Shown here: one piece after another, positions 9,800 through 18,462 of the stretch
How positions within the stretch are numbered: position 1 is the stretch's first letter
Layout of the letters: each line of letters starts with the position of its first letter
Source of the DNA: Cyanobium sp. T1B-Tous
Lineage (GTDB): Bacteria > Cyanobacteriota > Cyanobacteriia > PCC-6307 > Cyanobiaceae
Assembly: GCF_024345475.1 (NCBI RefSeq)
Contig: NZ_JAGQBE010000002.1
Location: 1-64,000, forward strand
DNA: 64,000 bases
Reading direction: 5' to 3'
The notes under the pieces: generated by a model
What the model was told of the DNA's origin: nothing
Seen by the model: only the letters and a program-made list of their open reading frames with translations
Database searches by the model: none
Made by a program: the position numbers and the translations under genes

Positions 9800-10717
9800 A
9801 TGGCCCAACTCACCCCACCCCTGCTGGAGCGCGATGCGCTGGCCAGCCTCAACCAGCTACGCAATGGCCCCGGAGCCGTGCGCCTGGCCAGCCACCTGCT
9901 GTTCACCGTGGCGGGCGGACTGGTGTGGGCCCAGCAGCCCTGGCCCCTGGCCCTGAGGCTTGTGGGGCTGCTGGTGTGCGGCATCGGCCTGGCCACCTCC
10001 TTTGCCCCGCTGCATGAGTGCTGCCATCGCACGGCGTTCCGCAGCCGCCGCAGCAACGACACCGTGGCCTGGATCGCCGGGCTGCTGAGCTTTTACAACG
10101 CCACCTACTACCGGCGGTATCACCAGTGGCACCACCGCTACACCCACCAACCCGGGCTCGATCCCGAACTCGAGGATCCCGTGCCCACCAACGCCTGGGC
10201 CTACCTGCGCGAGGTGAGCGGCTGGAACTGGTGGACCGGCAAGTGGGGCGGCTACGCCAGGTTGCTCTGGGGAGATCTCAGCGCTCTGAGCTACCTGAGC
10301 CCTGAGGCCATTCCCCAGGTGCGCCGCTCCGTGCGGCTGCAGTTCGCCGTGTACGCCGCCCTGGCCCTGGCCTCCCTGGTGAGCGGCACGGGCTTTCTGT
10401 TCTGGTTCTGGCTGTTGCCCCTGGCCGTGGGGCAGCCCGTCCTGCGGGTTCTGCTGCTGGCCGAACACAGCGGCTGCAGCTTCAGCAGCGACGGCACCGA
10501 GAACACCCGCACCACCCTCACCAACCCGGCCGTGCGCTGGCTGATGTGGAACATGCCGTTCCACGCCGAACACCACCTCTACCCCTCCCTCCCCTTCCAC
10601 GCCCTGCCCGCCGCCCACGGCCCCATCGCCCCGCACCTGCGCCACTGCGATCGGGGCTACCTGGCGGTGCACCTGCGGCTGCTGCGCAACCTGCCCGCCC
10701 TCGCCCTGCCGGCATGA
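9800..10717 (+). CDS. membrane fatty acid desaturase family protein
   Basis: A 305-aa integral membrane di-iron protein. The three histidine boxes are present: HECCH (near residue 73), YHQWHH (near 111) and FHAEHH (near 255). Hydrophobic segments flank them (about residues 30-70, 190-225). Enzymes of this superfamily desaturate acyl chains or hydroxylate or ketolate carotenoids; the box spacing fits a fatty-acid desaturase better than CrtR or CrtW, but substrate and position cannot be read. The gene starts 5 bases after the frameshifted GGDEF gene and overlaps the next gene by 4 bases, so it heads a tightly coupled three-gene unit. Confidence 0.85.
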   Translation: MAQLTPPLLERDALASLNQLRNGPGAVRLASHLLFTVAGGLVWAQQPWPLALRLVGLLVCGIGLATSFAPLHECCHRTAFRSRRSNDTVAWIAGLLSFYNATYYRRYHQWHHRYTHQPGLDPELEDPVPTNAWAYLREVSGWNWWTGKWGGYARLLWGDLSALSYLSPEAIPQVRRSVRLQFAVYAALALASLVSGTGFLFWFWLLPLAVGQPVLRVLLLAEHSGCSFSSDGTENTRTTLTNPAVRWLMWNMPFHAEHHLYPSLPFHALPAAHGPIAPHLRHCDRGYLAVHLRLLRNLPALALPA

Positions 10718-11715
10718 GCGCCACCGCCGTCGCCCACCGGGCCCAGCACCCCCTGGGCCACCTTCCCCTGGCCTGCGGCCACACCCTGCCGGAGGCCCAA
10801 CTCACCTATCTCCAGATCGGTGAGCTCAACGCCCAGCGCTCCAACCTGATCCTGGTGCCCACCTCCTATGGCGCCCGGCCCGAGGATCTGGCCTGGCTGG
10901 CCGGCCCGGTGCTGGATCCGGAGCGCTGGTGCATCGTCATCGCCGGCATGTTCGGCAACGGCGCCTCCAGCAGCCCCAGCCACGGGGCCATGGGGCTGGC
11001 GGAGCAGGGCTGGGTGGTGAGCCACCGCGACAACGTGGCCGCCCAACGGCAACTGCTGGCGGAGGTGTTCGGCGTCGAACGGCTCCCCCTGATTTACGGC
11101 TGGTCGATGGGGGCCCAGCAGGCCTACCAGTGGGCCGTCGATCACCCGGAGGCCGTGGAGCGGATCTGCTGCGTCTGCGGCACCGCCCGCACCTCCCCCC
11201 ACAACCGCCTATTCCTGCTCAGCCTGCGCCAGGCCCTCACCGCCGATCGCCACTGGAACGGCAGCGGCTTCAACGCGCCGCCGGAGCAGGGGCTACGCAC
11301 CTACGCCCTGATCTACGCCAGCTGGGCCGCCAGCCAGCCCTTTTTCCGCACCGTCGCCGAACCGGTCGAAGAGCACGTGGAGCGCCAGTGGCTGCCCCAC
11401 TACCAGCGCCACGACCCCCGTGACCTGATCGCCATGCTCGACACCTGGCTGGCCCACGATGTGGCCGCCGGTGGCGACCTGGCCGCAAGCCTGGGCCGCA
11501 TCACCGCCCGCACCGCCGTGGTGGCCGGCAGCCACGACCTCTACTTCCCGCCCGACGACCTGGCCGCCGACGCCGACGCCATCCCCGGCGCGGCGTTGCA
11601 CGTGATCCGCTCGGAGCTCGGCCACCGGGCCGGCAACCCCCACAGCAGCCCTGCCGAGCAGCGGCAGCTGAGCCGCATCGTCGACACCCTCCTCCAGCAG
11701 CCCTCCCATGTCTGA
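10714..11715 (+). CDS. MetX-like alpha/beta-hydrolase (homoserine acetyltransferase family)
   Basis: A 333-aa alpha/beta-hydrolase. The start ATG at 10714 overlaps the desaturase stop as ATGA; an upstream in-frame start would add an Arg/Pro-rich shadow. The nucleophile elbow is GWSMGAQQAYQW (Ser near residue 131), the oxyanion segment is MFGNGASSSPS, the acid is in GSHDLYFPPDD, and the catalytic His is in SELGHRAGNP. MetX enzymes acylate homoserine, but the FGNGxSSSPS subgroup is broad and includes other acyltransferases and hydrolases. It overlaps the glutamine-synthetase-like gene by 8 bases, which argues that the two products work in one pathway. Confidence 0.8.
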   Translation: MSATAVAHRAQHPLGHLPLACGHTLPEAQLTYLQIGELNAQRSNLILVPTSYGARPEDLAWLAGPVLDPERWCIVIAGMFGNGASSSPSHGAMGLAEQGWVVSHRDNVAAQRQLLAEVFGVERLPLIYGWSMGAQQAYQWAVDHPEAVERICCVCGTARTSPHNRLFLLSLRQALTADRHWNGSGFNAPPEQGLRTYALIYASWAASQPFFRTVAEPVEEHVERQWLPHYQRHDPRDLIAMLDTWLAHDVAAGGDLAASLGRITARTAVVAGSHDLYFPPDDLAADADAIPGAALHVIRSELGHRAGNPHSSPAEQRQLSRIVDTLLQQPSHV

Positions 11716-13024
11716 TCTCGCCCAGCGGGTGCAGGAACTGAACCTCCGGTTCTTGCTGATCTCCTTCACCGACCTGTTCGGCATCCAGCGGGCCAAACTC
11801 GTGCCGGCTTCGGCCGTGGCGGGGATGGCCCGGGACGGGGCTGGCTTCGCCGGCTTTGCGGCCTGGCTGGATCTCTCCCCCGCCGATGGCGACGTGATGG
11901 CGATCCCGGCGGCGGCCAGCCTCACCCCCCTGCCCTGGCAGCCGGAGGTGGGCTGGGTGGCGGCCGAGCTCCAGCTCAACGGCCAGCCGATGGCGCAATG
12001 TCCCCGCCGCCTGCTGCGCCGCCAGCTCGAGCGGGCCGCTGAGCGGGGGCTGGAGCTGCGCAGCGGCGTGGAGGCCGAGTTTTTTCTGCTCGATCCCACG
12101 GGTGAGCAGATCGCCGACGGGGCCGACACCCAGGACAAACCCTGCTACGACCAGCTGGCGCTGATGCGTCGCTACCCCCTGATCGCGCCGCTGCTCGACG
12201 CGATGGAACAGCTGGGCTGGGGCCCTTACCAGGCCGACCACGAAGACGCCAACGGTCAGTTCGAGGTCAACTGGACCTACGCCGAGGCGCTCACCACCGC
12301 CGATCGCCATGCCTTTTTCAAGGTGATGGTGAAATCCCTGGCGGAGCAGCAGGGGCTGCGGGCCAGCTTCATGCCCAAACCCTTCGCCGCCCTCACCGGC
12401 AACGGCTGTCACACCCACCTCTCACTGTGGGGTGCTGCCGGCAGTGCCAACGCCGGCCAAAACCTCTTCCACGACCCGGCCGGAGAGTTGGGCCTCTCAG
12501 CGCTGGCCTACCAGTTCCTGGCCGGCCTGCTGGCCCACGCCCCTGCGCTCAGCTGCCTCACCAACCCCACGGTGAACAGCTACCGCCGGCTGGCCGCTCC
12601 CCCCACCAGCTCCGGCGCCACCTGGAGCCCGGGCGGCATCAGCTACAGCGGCAACAACCGCACCCACATGGTGCGCATCCCCGACAGCCAACGCCTGGAG
12701 CTGCGGTTGCCCGATGGCGCCGCCCACCCCTACCTGCTCCAGGCGGCGATCCTGGCGGCGGGGCTCGACGGCATCGAGCGGCAGCTCCACCCCGGCTCCC
12801 GCCACGACAACGACAACTACGCCACTCCCCTGGCGGCCGACGCCTGTGGCCGACTGCCCAACAGCCTCGGCGACGCCCTGGATGCCTTTGCTGCAGACAC
12901 GGCCCTGCGCCGGGCGCTGGGGGAAGACTTCTGCGGCGCCTACGAGCGGCTGCGGAGGCGCCAATGGAGCGAGCACCGCTCCGAGGTGACCCCCTGGGAA
13001 CGGCGCACCGGGCTGGACGGCTAG
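11708..13024 (+). CDS. glnT: type III glutamate-ammonia ligase-like (GlnT)
   Basis: A 438-aa member of the glutamine synthetase superfamily, shorter and more divergent than GlnA. Metal and glutamate site motifs remain: SGVEAEFFLLD (near residue 120), NGQFEVNW, TGNGCHTHLSLW, and the NRTHMVRIP / RLELRLPDGAAHPYL block. GlnA adenylylation features are absent. The family (GlnT type) includes enzymes joining glutamate to amines other than ammonia, such as methylamine or polyamines. Overlap with the MetX-like gene suggests a shared pathway in which an amino compound is gamma-glutamylated and another acylated; that is inference. Confidence 0.85.
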   Translation: MSDLAQRVQELNLRFLLISFTDLFGIQRAKLVPASAVAGMARDGAGFAGFAAWLDLSPADGDVMAIPAAASLTPLPWQPEVGWVAAELQLNGQPMAQCPRRLLRRQLERAAERGLELRSGVEAEFFLLDPTGEQIADGADTQDKPCYDQLALMRRYPLIAPLLDAMEQLGWGPYQADHEDANGQFEVNWTYAEALTTADRHAFFKVMVKSLAEQQGLRASFMPKPFAALTGNGCHTHLSLWGAAGSANAGQNLFHDPAGELGLSALAYQFLAGLLAHAPALSCLTNPTVNSYRRLAAPPTSSGATWSPGGISYSGNNRTHMVRIPDSQRLELRLPDGAAHPYLLQAAILAAGLDGIERQLHPGSRHDNDNYATPLAADACGRLPNSLGDALDAFAADTALRRALGEDFCGAYERLRRRQWSEHRSEVTPWERRTGLDG

Positions 13025-13034
13025 GGACGCGGGC

Positions 13035-14447
13035 TCAGAGCAGATTGGCCGCCAACTCGGCCAGTTCACTCCGCTCACCCCGCAGCAGGGTCACGTGCCC
13101 GGCGAGGGGCTGGCCCTTGAACCGCTCCACCAACCAGGTGAGGCCATTGCTCTCGGCGTCCACGTAGGGGTTGTCGATCTGGTACGGGTCGCCGGTGAGC
13201 ACGATCTTGGTGCCTTCACCCACCCGGGTCACGATCGTTTTCACCTCATGGGGGGTGAGGTTCTGGGCCTCATCCACCACCATGAACTGGCGGGGAATCG
13301 AACGGCCGCGGATGTAGCTGATCGCCTCCACCTCCAGCAGGCCCATGCCCTTGAGGTCGGTCCAGTTGCTGCGCGGACCCCGGTGGCTGCCACCCCGGCC
13401 ACCTGCTCCAGCCCCGCCGCCACCCCGGGGGGCACCGCGCCCCTCGTCCTCGCCGCTGCCGCCCAGCAGGAAGTCGAGGTTGTCGATGATCGGCTGCATC
13501 CAGGGGCCCATCTTCTCCTCGAGATCCCCGGGCAAAAAGCCGATCTCCTTGCCCAGGGAGATCACCGGCCGGGTCACCAGCAGGCGCTCATAGAGGCGTT
13601 CGTCGGCCACCTGGTGCAGGCCCGCCGCCAGGGCCAGGAGGGTTTTGCCAGTGCCGGCCTTGCCCACCAGGGTGATCAGCTGGACCTCCGGATCCAGCAG
13701 CAGATCCAGGGCAAAGGTCTGCTCCCGGTTGCGGGGCTGGATCCGACCGAGCTTGGCCTTGGGGGCCCGCTGCAGGGGCTGCAGGGTGGCGGTGGCCGCG
13801 TTGAAGCGGGCCAGCAGGGTGTGGGCTGGCTGGGCCAGATCGATCAGGGTGACCCCTTCATTGGCCTGAAGGGGACTCTCCACCGCCAAGCCCTCCACGG
13901 CGAGGCCCGGAGGCAGCTTCACCCGGTCCATCTGCTCGGCACTCACCCAGAGCTCACACAGGCCGGGATAGAGGTCGCCGATGTCGACCCGATCGCTGGT
14001 GTAGTCCTGGGCGTTCAGGCCGACGGCATCGGCCTTGATGCGCAGGTTGGTGTCCTTGGTGACCAGGATCACCGGCGGCTGGCTGCCCATCACCGCCTGC
14101 AGGCGCTGCTCCTCCAGGGCCACCGCCAGGATGTTGTTGTCGCCGTTGCCGGCCTTGAGCTCGGGCGGCAGCTGGCTGAGGGTCTCCGCCCGGCAGAACA
14201 CCACCTTGAGGGTGCCCCCCTGCTCCCCGTTGGGCACCCCATCGGCCAAGTTGCCCTGGGCCCGCAGCGCATCCAACAGCCGCGACACCTGGCGGGCATT
14301 GCGGCCCTTCTCGGCGGGGTCGCGCTTGAAGCGGTCGATCTCCTCGACCACCTCAATCGGAATCAGGATGTTGTTGTCTTCAAACCGGGTCAGGGCCGCC
14401 GGATCGTGCAGCAGCACGTTCGTGTCGAGCACGAAGGTCTTGCGCAT
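13035..14447 (-). CDS. PIN domain plus PhoH-like ATPase
   Basis: A 470-aa protein. Residues 1-140 are a PIN nuclease domain (MRKTFVLDTNVLLHDP, with acidic residues in EVVEEIDRFKRD and LVTKDTNLR). Residues 230-470 are a PhoH ATPase with Walker A GKAGTGKT and Walker B FMVVDEAQN. The start is ATG 14447; GTG 14456 is also in frame. Between the Walker motifs is a low-complexity glycine/arginine insert (near residue 345) likely to be a flexible loop. PIN-PhoH proteins act as RNA helicase/nucleases. It is alone on the minus strand, convergent with glnT and divergent from the next gene. Confidence 0.92.
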   Translation of the reverse strand: MRKTFVLDTNVLLHDPAALTRFEDNNILIPIEVVEEIDRFKRDPAEKGRNARQVSRLLDALRAQGNLADGVPNGEQGGTLKVVFCRAETLSQLPPELKAGNGDNNILAVALEEQRLQAVMGSQPPVILVTKDTNLRIKADAVGLNAQDYTSDRVDIGDLYPGLCELWVSAEQMDRVKLPPGLAVEGLAVESPLQANEGVTLIDLAQPAHTLLARFNAATATLQPLQRAPKAKLGRIQPRNREQTFALDLLLDPEVQLITLVGKAGTGKTLLALAAGLHQVADERLYERLLVTRPVISLGKEIGFLPGDLEEKMGPWMQPIIDNLDFLLGGSGEDEGRGAPRGGGGAGAGGRGGSHRGPRSNWTDLKGMGLLEVEAISYIRGRSIPRQFMVVDEAQNLTPHEVKTIVTRVGEGTKIVLTGDPYQIDNPYVDAESNGLTWLVERFKGQPLAGHVTLLRGERSELAELAANLL

Positions 14448-14526
14448 GCTCGGCACCGAAATCGCGACCGTTTGAAGCTAAGGCCGCAGGCCCCATTACG
14501 CTCCGGCGATTCTTGCCCGGTCGCAA

Positions 14527-15753
14527 TTGGCTTCGACGCAACTGGCTCCGACGCAGCTGGCCTCCTCCCTGGTCGCCCTGCTCCTGCTGAAGGTGGTGCT
14601 GGTGCTGGCGCTGCTGCTGGGCCTCACCCTGCTGTGGCTGGAACTGCGCCACCGGCTGCGGCCCGCGTCACCGCTGCAGCTGCGGGCCGATGGCTTCCAG
14701 GTGGAGCCAACCCCCGCGGGTCTGGAGGTGACCGGCACGGTCACGATCAGCAATCCCCATCGCCGCATGGAGGTGATGGTGCCGGAGATCCAGCTCAAGC
14801 CCACCCTGCTGGGCCGGGGCGACCTGGCCGGCGTCACGGTGAGCGCTCGGATCGAGGCCCTGCACCCCGATGAGGAGTCCCGCCCCGATGGCTACTGGGC
14901 CGCCTACATCGTCAAAGGCCGCAAGAGCACCCGTGCCCGCGTCCACATCAGCCTGGCCGGCGCCCCGGGCCAACCCCTCAACCAGCTGCTCGACACCTTG
15001 TGGCTGGAGATCCTCTGGATCAACTACGGCCCCTTCGGCCGGTTGGAGCGCCGCGATGGCGTGCTGATTCCCCTGCAGAAGCCCAGCCCCCAGAGCGCCG
15101 CCAGCGCCAACTGGCGTGAGGGCGACCGCTGCCGGGTGCTGCCGGTGGGCACCCACCTGCTGGGGGTGCTGGACGAGCCCGAAGCCGTGCTGCGCCGTTA
15201 CGCCGGCGAGCTGGTCCAACCCGGTGATGTGCTCACCATCGGCGAGACCCCCCTGGCGGTGATGCAGGGCCGTTACCACCATCCCGCCACCGTGCAGCCC
15301 AGTGGTCTGGCCCGGCTGCTCTGCCGGGTGTTCCACCCCACCAGCTCCCTGGCCACCGCCTGCGGCCTGCAGAGCCTGATCGACGTTGTGGGACCGGCGC
15401 GGGTGCTGGGGGCCTGGCTGGTGGGCCTGGCGCTCAAGCTGGTGGGCAGCAAGGGCTGGTTCTACCGGCTGGCTGGGGATCAGGCCCGCCTGATCGACGA
15501 CATCACCGGCACCACCCCGCCCTACGACCAGACGATTGTGTTGGGCCCGGACCAGCCCGCCGCCTTCTGTGCCGCCATGGCCCGCTCCCTCGGGGTGGCC
15601 GTCGCCGTCGTCGATGTCAACGACCTGGGCCGGGTCAAGGTGCTGGCCTCCAGCCCCGGCTGTGATGAGGCGCTCCTGGAGCGGGCCCTGCGCCCCAACC
15701 CCGCCGGCAACGCCAACGAGCGCACCCCCCTGGTGTTGGTGCGGCCAGCCTGA
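14527..15753 (+). CDS. F420-0:gamma-glutamyl ligase-like membrane protein
   Basis: A 408-aa protein starting at TTG 14527; no ATG or GTG lies at the expected N-terminus. Residues 12-42 form one membrane helix (LVALLLLKVVLVLALLLG). The C-terminal half carries the conserved cyanobacterial pattern FHPTSSLATACGLQSLIDVVG, then DQARLIDDITGTTPPYDQ and TIVLGPDQP, which databases label as coenzyme F420 gamma-glutamyl ligase-like. Most cyanobacteria are not known to use F420 in this way, so the true reaction is unclear. It is divergent from phoH across a 79-base gap containing the only room for both promoters. Confidence 0.7.
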   Translation: MASTQLAPTQLASSLVALLLLKVVLVLALLLGLTLLWLELRHRLRPASPLQLRADGFQVEPTPAGLEVTGTVTISNPHRRMEVMVPEIQLKPTLLGRGDLAGVTVSARIEALHPDEESRPDGYWAAYIVKGRKSTRARVHISLAGAPGQPLNQLLDTLWLEILWINYGPFGRLERRDGVLIPLQKPSPQSAASANWREGDRCRVLPVGTHLLGVLDEPEAVLRRYAGELVQPGDVLTIGETPLAVMQGRYHHPATVQPSGLARLLCRVFHPTSSLATACGLQSLIDVVGPARVLGAWLVGLALKLVGSKGWFYRLAGDQARLIDDITGTTPPYDQTIVLGPDQPAAFCAAMARSLGVAVAVVDVNDLGRVKVLASSPGCDEALLERALRPNPAGNANERTPLVLVRPA

Positions 15754-15811
15754 GCCCGGCCCCGGCGGCGCCGATAGAGTTGGTTGACCCCGGCAGCCCT
15801 CGCCACGCCCC

Positions 15812-16903
15812 ATGCCCGGGATCCCGCCGCCGCCCAGCTCCAGTCCCAGCCCCCCGTCGGGGACGGCCCGGCCCGATCCTGAGAGCTGGCGGCTCCAACC
15901 CCTGGCCGGTTGGCACCTGCCCCTGCTGAGCGACCCCGCCTTCCTGCCCCTGCAGGCGGTGATGCAACGGGCCGTGTTGCTTGGGCTGCCGGAGCGGCTG
16001 ATGCAGGCCCTGCTGGCACGGCCCTCCCTGGCCCCCCAGGTGCTGGTGGCCCTGAGCGGCCAGACCCCGCTGGGCCTGATCGTGTGCCGCCGGTTGAACC
16101 GCAGCGGCACCTGCTGGCAGATGCAGCATCTGCGCCTGGCCCCCGGCGCCGCCCGCCAGGAACTGGCCGCCACCCTGTTGCGGGCCGCGATCCAGCGAGC
16201 CCGGGGCGCTGCCAGCTGGATTGCTGCCGCCTCCACCCTCGACGACACCCGCCTGGCCATGCTGCGCGAGCAGGGTTTCCAACCCCTGCGCACCGACCGG
16301 CTCTGGTGCTGGTGCCCCGAGCCGGCCGCCAGCGGCGCCGTTGCCCCGGCCCTGCCCCCCGACCTGCAGCTCACCCCCCTCAACCGGCGCAGCGCGCCCC
16401 TGCTCTGGCATCTCGAACAGGCGGCCTGTCCAGCCCAGTTGCGGCAACTGCTCGATCGGCGCGTCGAAGACCTGCTGGACCAAAGCCATGGCCGCGGCTG
16501 GATGCTGGTGGATTCCAGCCGGGAGCAGGCCGTGGCAGCCGTGCGCTGGATCGGCGAGCACGCCGGCGGGGGCCATGACGTGGAACTGAGCATCCACCCC
16601 GGTTGGGAGCACCTGGTGGGAGCGGCCAGCGAGCTGCTGCTGCGCCAGGCCTACGCCGCCCTCGGATCGAAGGAACCCCTCTGGCTGCGCTGTGACCTGC
16701 GCGATGGGGCCCAGCAACGCTGGCTGGCCAGCCTGGGAGCCGAGGAACGGGGGGAACGGGTGTTGATGGCCCGCAGTGTCTGGCGCCGCCAAGGGCTGCA
16801 GGCCCCGGTGCGCGCCGCCCGGCGCCTCGAAGCCATGCTCGATCAATGGCAGCCCCGTCGCCGCCCCTTGCCCACGCCCACACCCCTGGCCCCCACCCCG
16901 TGA
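15812..16903 (+). CDS. GNAT-like acetyltransferase-fold protein, cyanobacterial
   Basis: A 363-aa protein with a Pro/Ser-rich N-terminus. It has two acetyltransferase-like halves. The first has LVALSGQTPLGLIVCRRLNR and MQHLRLAPGAARQELAATL (residues 70-130), with the beta4-alpha3 layout of acetyl-CoA binding. The second repeats the layout with GWMLVDSSREQAVAAVRW and VELSIHPGWEHLVGAASEL (residues 230-290). Neither has a clean RxxGxG/A motif, so activity is uncertain. Its last codons overlap the ruvX start as GTGA. Conserved linkage to ruvX, DUF3727, yqeG and proB fits a housekeeping role, not identified here. Confidence 0.65.
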   Translation: MPGIPPPPSSSPSPPSGTARPDPESWRLQPLAGWHLPLLSDPAFLPLQAVMQRAVLLGLPERLMQALLARPSLAPQVLVALSGQTPLGLIVCRRLNRSGTCWQMQHLRLAPGAARQELAATLLRAAIQRARGAASWIAAASTLDDTRLAMLREQGFQPLRTDRLWCWCPEPAASGAVAPALPPDLQLTPLNRRSAPLLWHLEQAACPAQLRQLLDRRVEDLLDQSHGRGWMLVDSSREQAVAAVRWIGEHAGGGHDVELSIHPGWEHLVGAASELLLRQAYAALGSKEPLWLRCDLRDGAQQRWLASLGAEERGERVLMARSVWRRQGLQAPVRAARRLEAMLDQWQPRRRPLPTPTPLAPTP

Positions 16904-17373
16904 CGGCCCCCCGGCCCCGCTCGATGCTGGCCCTCGACGTGGGGCGCCGCCGCATCGGCCTGGCGGGCTGTGACCCCCTGGGCCTCACGGTCACCCCCCT
17001 GCCGGCCCTGGCCCGGGGGGCCTTCGCAGCCGATCTGGTGCACCTGGGCACCGTGGTGCAGCAGCGCCGGATCGAGGCCCTGGTGGTGGGCCTGCCCCTC
17101 GATCAGGCCGGAGCACCCACCGCCCAGGCCGTGCACTGCCGGCGCTATGGCGAACGGCTGGCCCAGCAGCTGGCCCTGCCCCTGGCCTGGGTGAATGAAC
17201 ACTCCAGCAGCTGGGCTGCCGCGGAACGCCACGGCCTCCACGGCGACCGCAGCGGCGCCCTCGACAGCGCCGCGGCGGCCCTGCTGCTGGAGCAATGGCT
17301 GCAGGAAGGACCGGAACCGGTGGCGCCAGCGACCATGGCTGGCGGCCAGACGGCCGACGCTGCACCATCCTGA
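16900..17373 (+). CDS. ruvX: RuvX/YqgF pre-16S rRNA nuclease, Holliday junction resolvase-like
   Basis: A 157-aa RNase H-fold protein. GTG 16900 overlaps the stop of the preceding gene and gives the expected length. Catalytic residues appear in MLALDVGRRRIGLA (Asp), VNEHSSSWAA (Glu) and ALDSAAAALLLEQWL (Asp), with VVGLPLDQAG in between. The family matures the 5' end of 16S rRNA in E. coli and was first called a Holliday resolvase. The loop after VVGLPLD lacks the commonest NGS sequence and reads QAGAPT. It is followed after 19 bases by the DUF3727 gene, an arrangement common in cyanobacteria. Confidence 0.9.
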   Translation: MTAPRPRSMLALDVGRRRIGLAGCDPLGLTVTPLPALARGAFAADLVHLGTVVQQRRIEALVVGLPLDQAGAPTAQAVHCRRYGERLAQQLALPLAWVNEHSSSWAAAERHGLHGDRSGALDSAAAALLLEQWLQEGPEPVAPATMAGGQTADAAPS

Positions 17374-17392
17374 GGAGAACCAATCCCAGCGC

Positions 17393-17953
17393 ATGAGCCC
17401 CGAACCCCCGTCCCCCACTCCCTCGGAGATCCCCGCCGACGTGCCCACCGTGCTGGTGCACGACAGCCGCGGCCGCCAGCTGCTCTGCTTCCTCGAGCAG
17501 CTGATCCCTCTGGATGGCCACGACTACGTGCTGCTGACCCCGGTGGATACCCCGGTCTGCCTGTTCCGCCTCGACGACGACGAAGACCCGGAACTGATCG
17601 ACACCATCGATGCCACCGAGCCGATCCTGTCGGTGGCTGATGTGGTGCTGCAGGAGCACGACCTCACCCTGGTGCGCTCGGCCGTCACCCTCACCGTCAG
17701 CGGTGAACTGGACGAACCGGAGCCCGATGAACTCGAGGACGATGACGACGACGATGACGACTCCGAGACCTACGAGCTGCTGGTGAGCTTCCTCGTGGAC
17801 GAGCGGGAGTACGGGCTCTACATCCCCCTCGATCCCTTCTTTGTGGTGGCCCGCATGAACGGCGACGGCGCGGTGCTGGTGGAAGGCGAGGAGTTCGAAC
17901 GGGTGCAACCCCGGATCGAGGCCGAGCTGGAGGAGCGGGAGGGCGACGACTGA
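17393..17953 (+). CDS. DUF3727 domain protein
   Basis: A 186-aa acidic cytoplasmic protein found throughout cyanobacteria and in plastids of plants. ATG 17393 is used because the upstream part of the open frame is a ruvX shadow. The core has VLVHDSRGRQLLCFLEQL and LDGHDYVLLTPVDTPVC, then a run of eight Asp residues (about residues 113-120), then TYELLVSFLVDEREYGLYIP and PFFVVARMNGDGAVLVEGEE. This two-lobe pattern resembles DUF1292-type proteins seen beside yqgF in Firmicutes. It ends on the ATG of yqeG with a one-base overlap. Role unknown; context with ruvX and yqeG suggests ribosome or RNA maintenance. Confidence 0.8.
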   Translation: MSPEPPSPTPSEIPADVPTVLVHDSRGRQLLCFLEQLIPLDGHDYVLLTPVDTPVCLFRLDDDEDPELIDTIDATEPILSVADVVLQEHDLTLVRSAVTLTVSGELDEPEPDELEDDDDDDDDSETYELLVSFLVDEREYGLYIPLDPFFVVARMNGDGAVLVEGEEFERVQPRIEAELEEREGDD

Positions 17954-18462
17954 TGCTGCGCCAGCTGCTGCGCCCCAACTGGCTGCGGGACTGCACCCTG
18001 GCCGAGCTGCCCCTGCAGGAGTTGCTCGACCAGCCGATCCGGGCCCTGGTGCTCGATGTGGACCGCACCCTGTTGCCCCGCCGCCAGGCGGCCCTGCCTG
18101 ACAGCGCCCGGCGCTGGCTGGAGACGGCGCAGCAGCACATGCCGATTCATCTGTTCAGCAACAACCCCTCCCGCCAGCGGATCGGAGCGGTTGCGGCCGA
18201 ACTGAACCTGCCCTACACGATTTCGGCGGGTAAACCCCGCCGCAGCGCCCTGCGCAAGGTGCTGGCCGAACTCAAGCTGCCCCACGAGCAGGTGGCCCTG
18301 ATCGGCGACCGGCTGTTCACCGATGTGATCGCGGGCAACCGACTCGGCCTGTTCACCGTGCTGGTGAAACCGATCGATCCCCTGGGCCGGCCCTGCCAGC
18401 GGGATCGGCTGCAGAAACTGGAGCTGCGCCTGGCCCGCTGGGTCGGCACGACCCTGGGCTGA
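17953..18462 (+). CDS. YqeG-family HAD IIIA phosphatase
   Basis: A 169-aa HAD-superfamily protein. Motif I is VLDVDRTLLP (nucleophile Asp near residue 35 and acid Asp two residues later), motif II FSNNPS, motif III Lys in SAGKPRR, and motif IV GDRLFTDVIAGNRLG. Length fits the YqeG/PGP family of small phosphatases; mitochondrial and plastid relatives include a phosphatidylglycerophosphate phosphatase, so a role in phosphatidylglycerol synthesis is possible and would suit a thylakoid organism. It overlaps the upstream DUF3727 gene and the downstream proB by one base each (TGATG), so all three are translationally coupled. Confidence 0.85.
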   Translation: MLRQLLRPNWLRDCTLAELPLQELLDQPIRALVLDVDRTLLPRRQAALPDSARRWLETAQQHMPIHLFSNNPSRQRIGAVAAELNLPYTISAGKPRRSALRKVLAELKLPHEQVALIGDRLFTDVIAGNRLGLFTVLVKPIDPLGRPCQRDRLQKLELRLARWVGTTLG

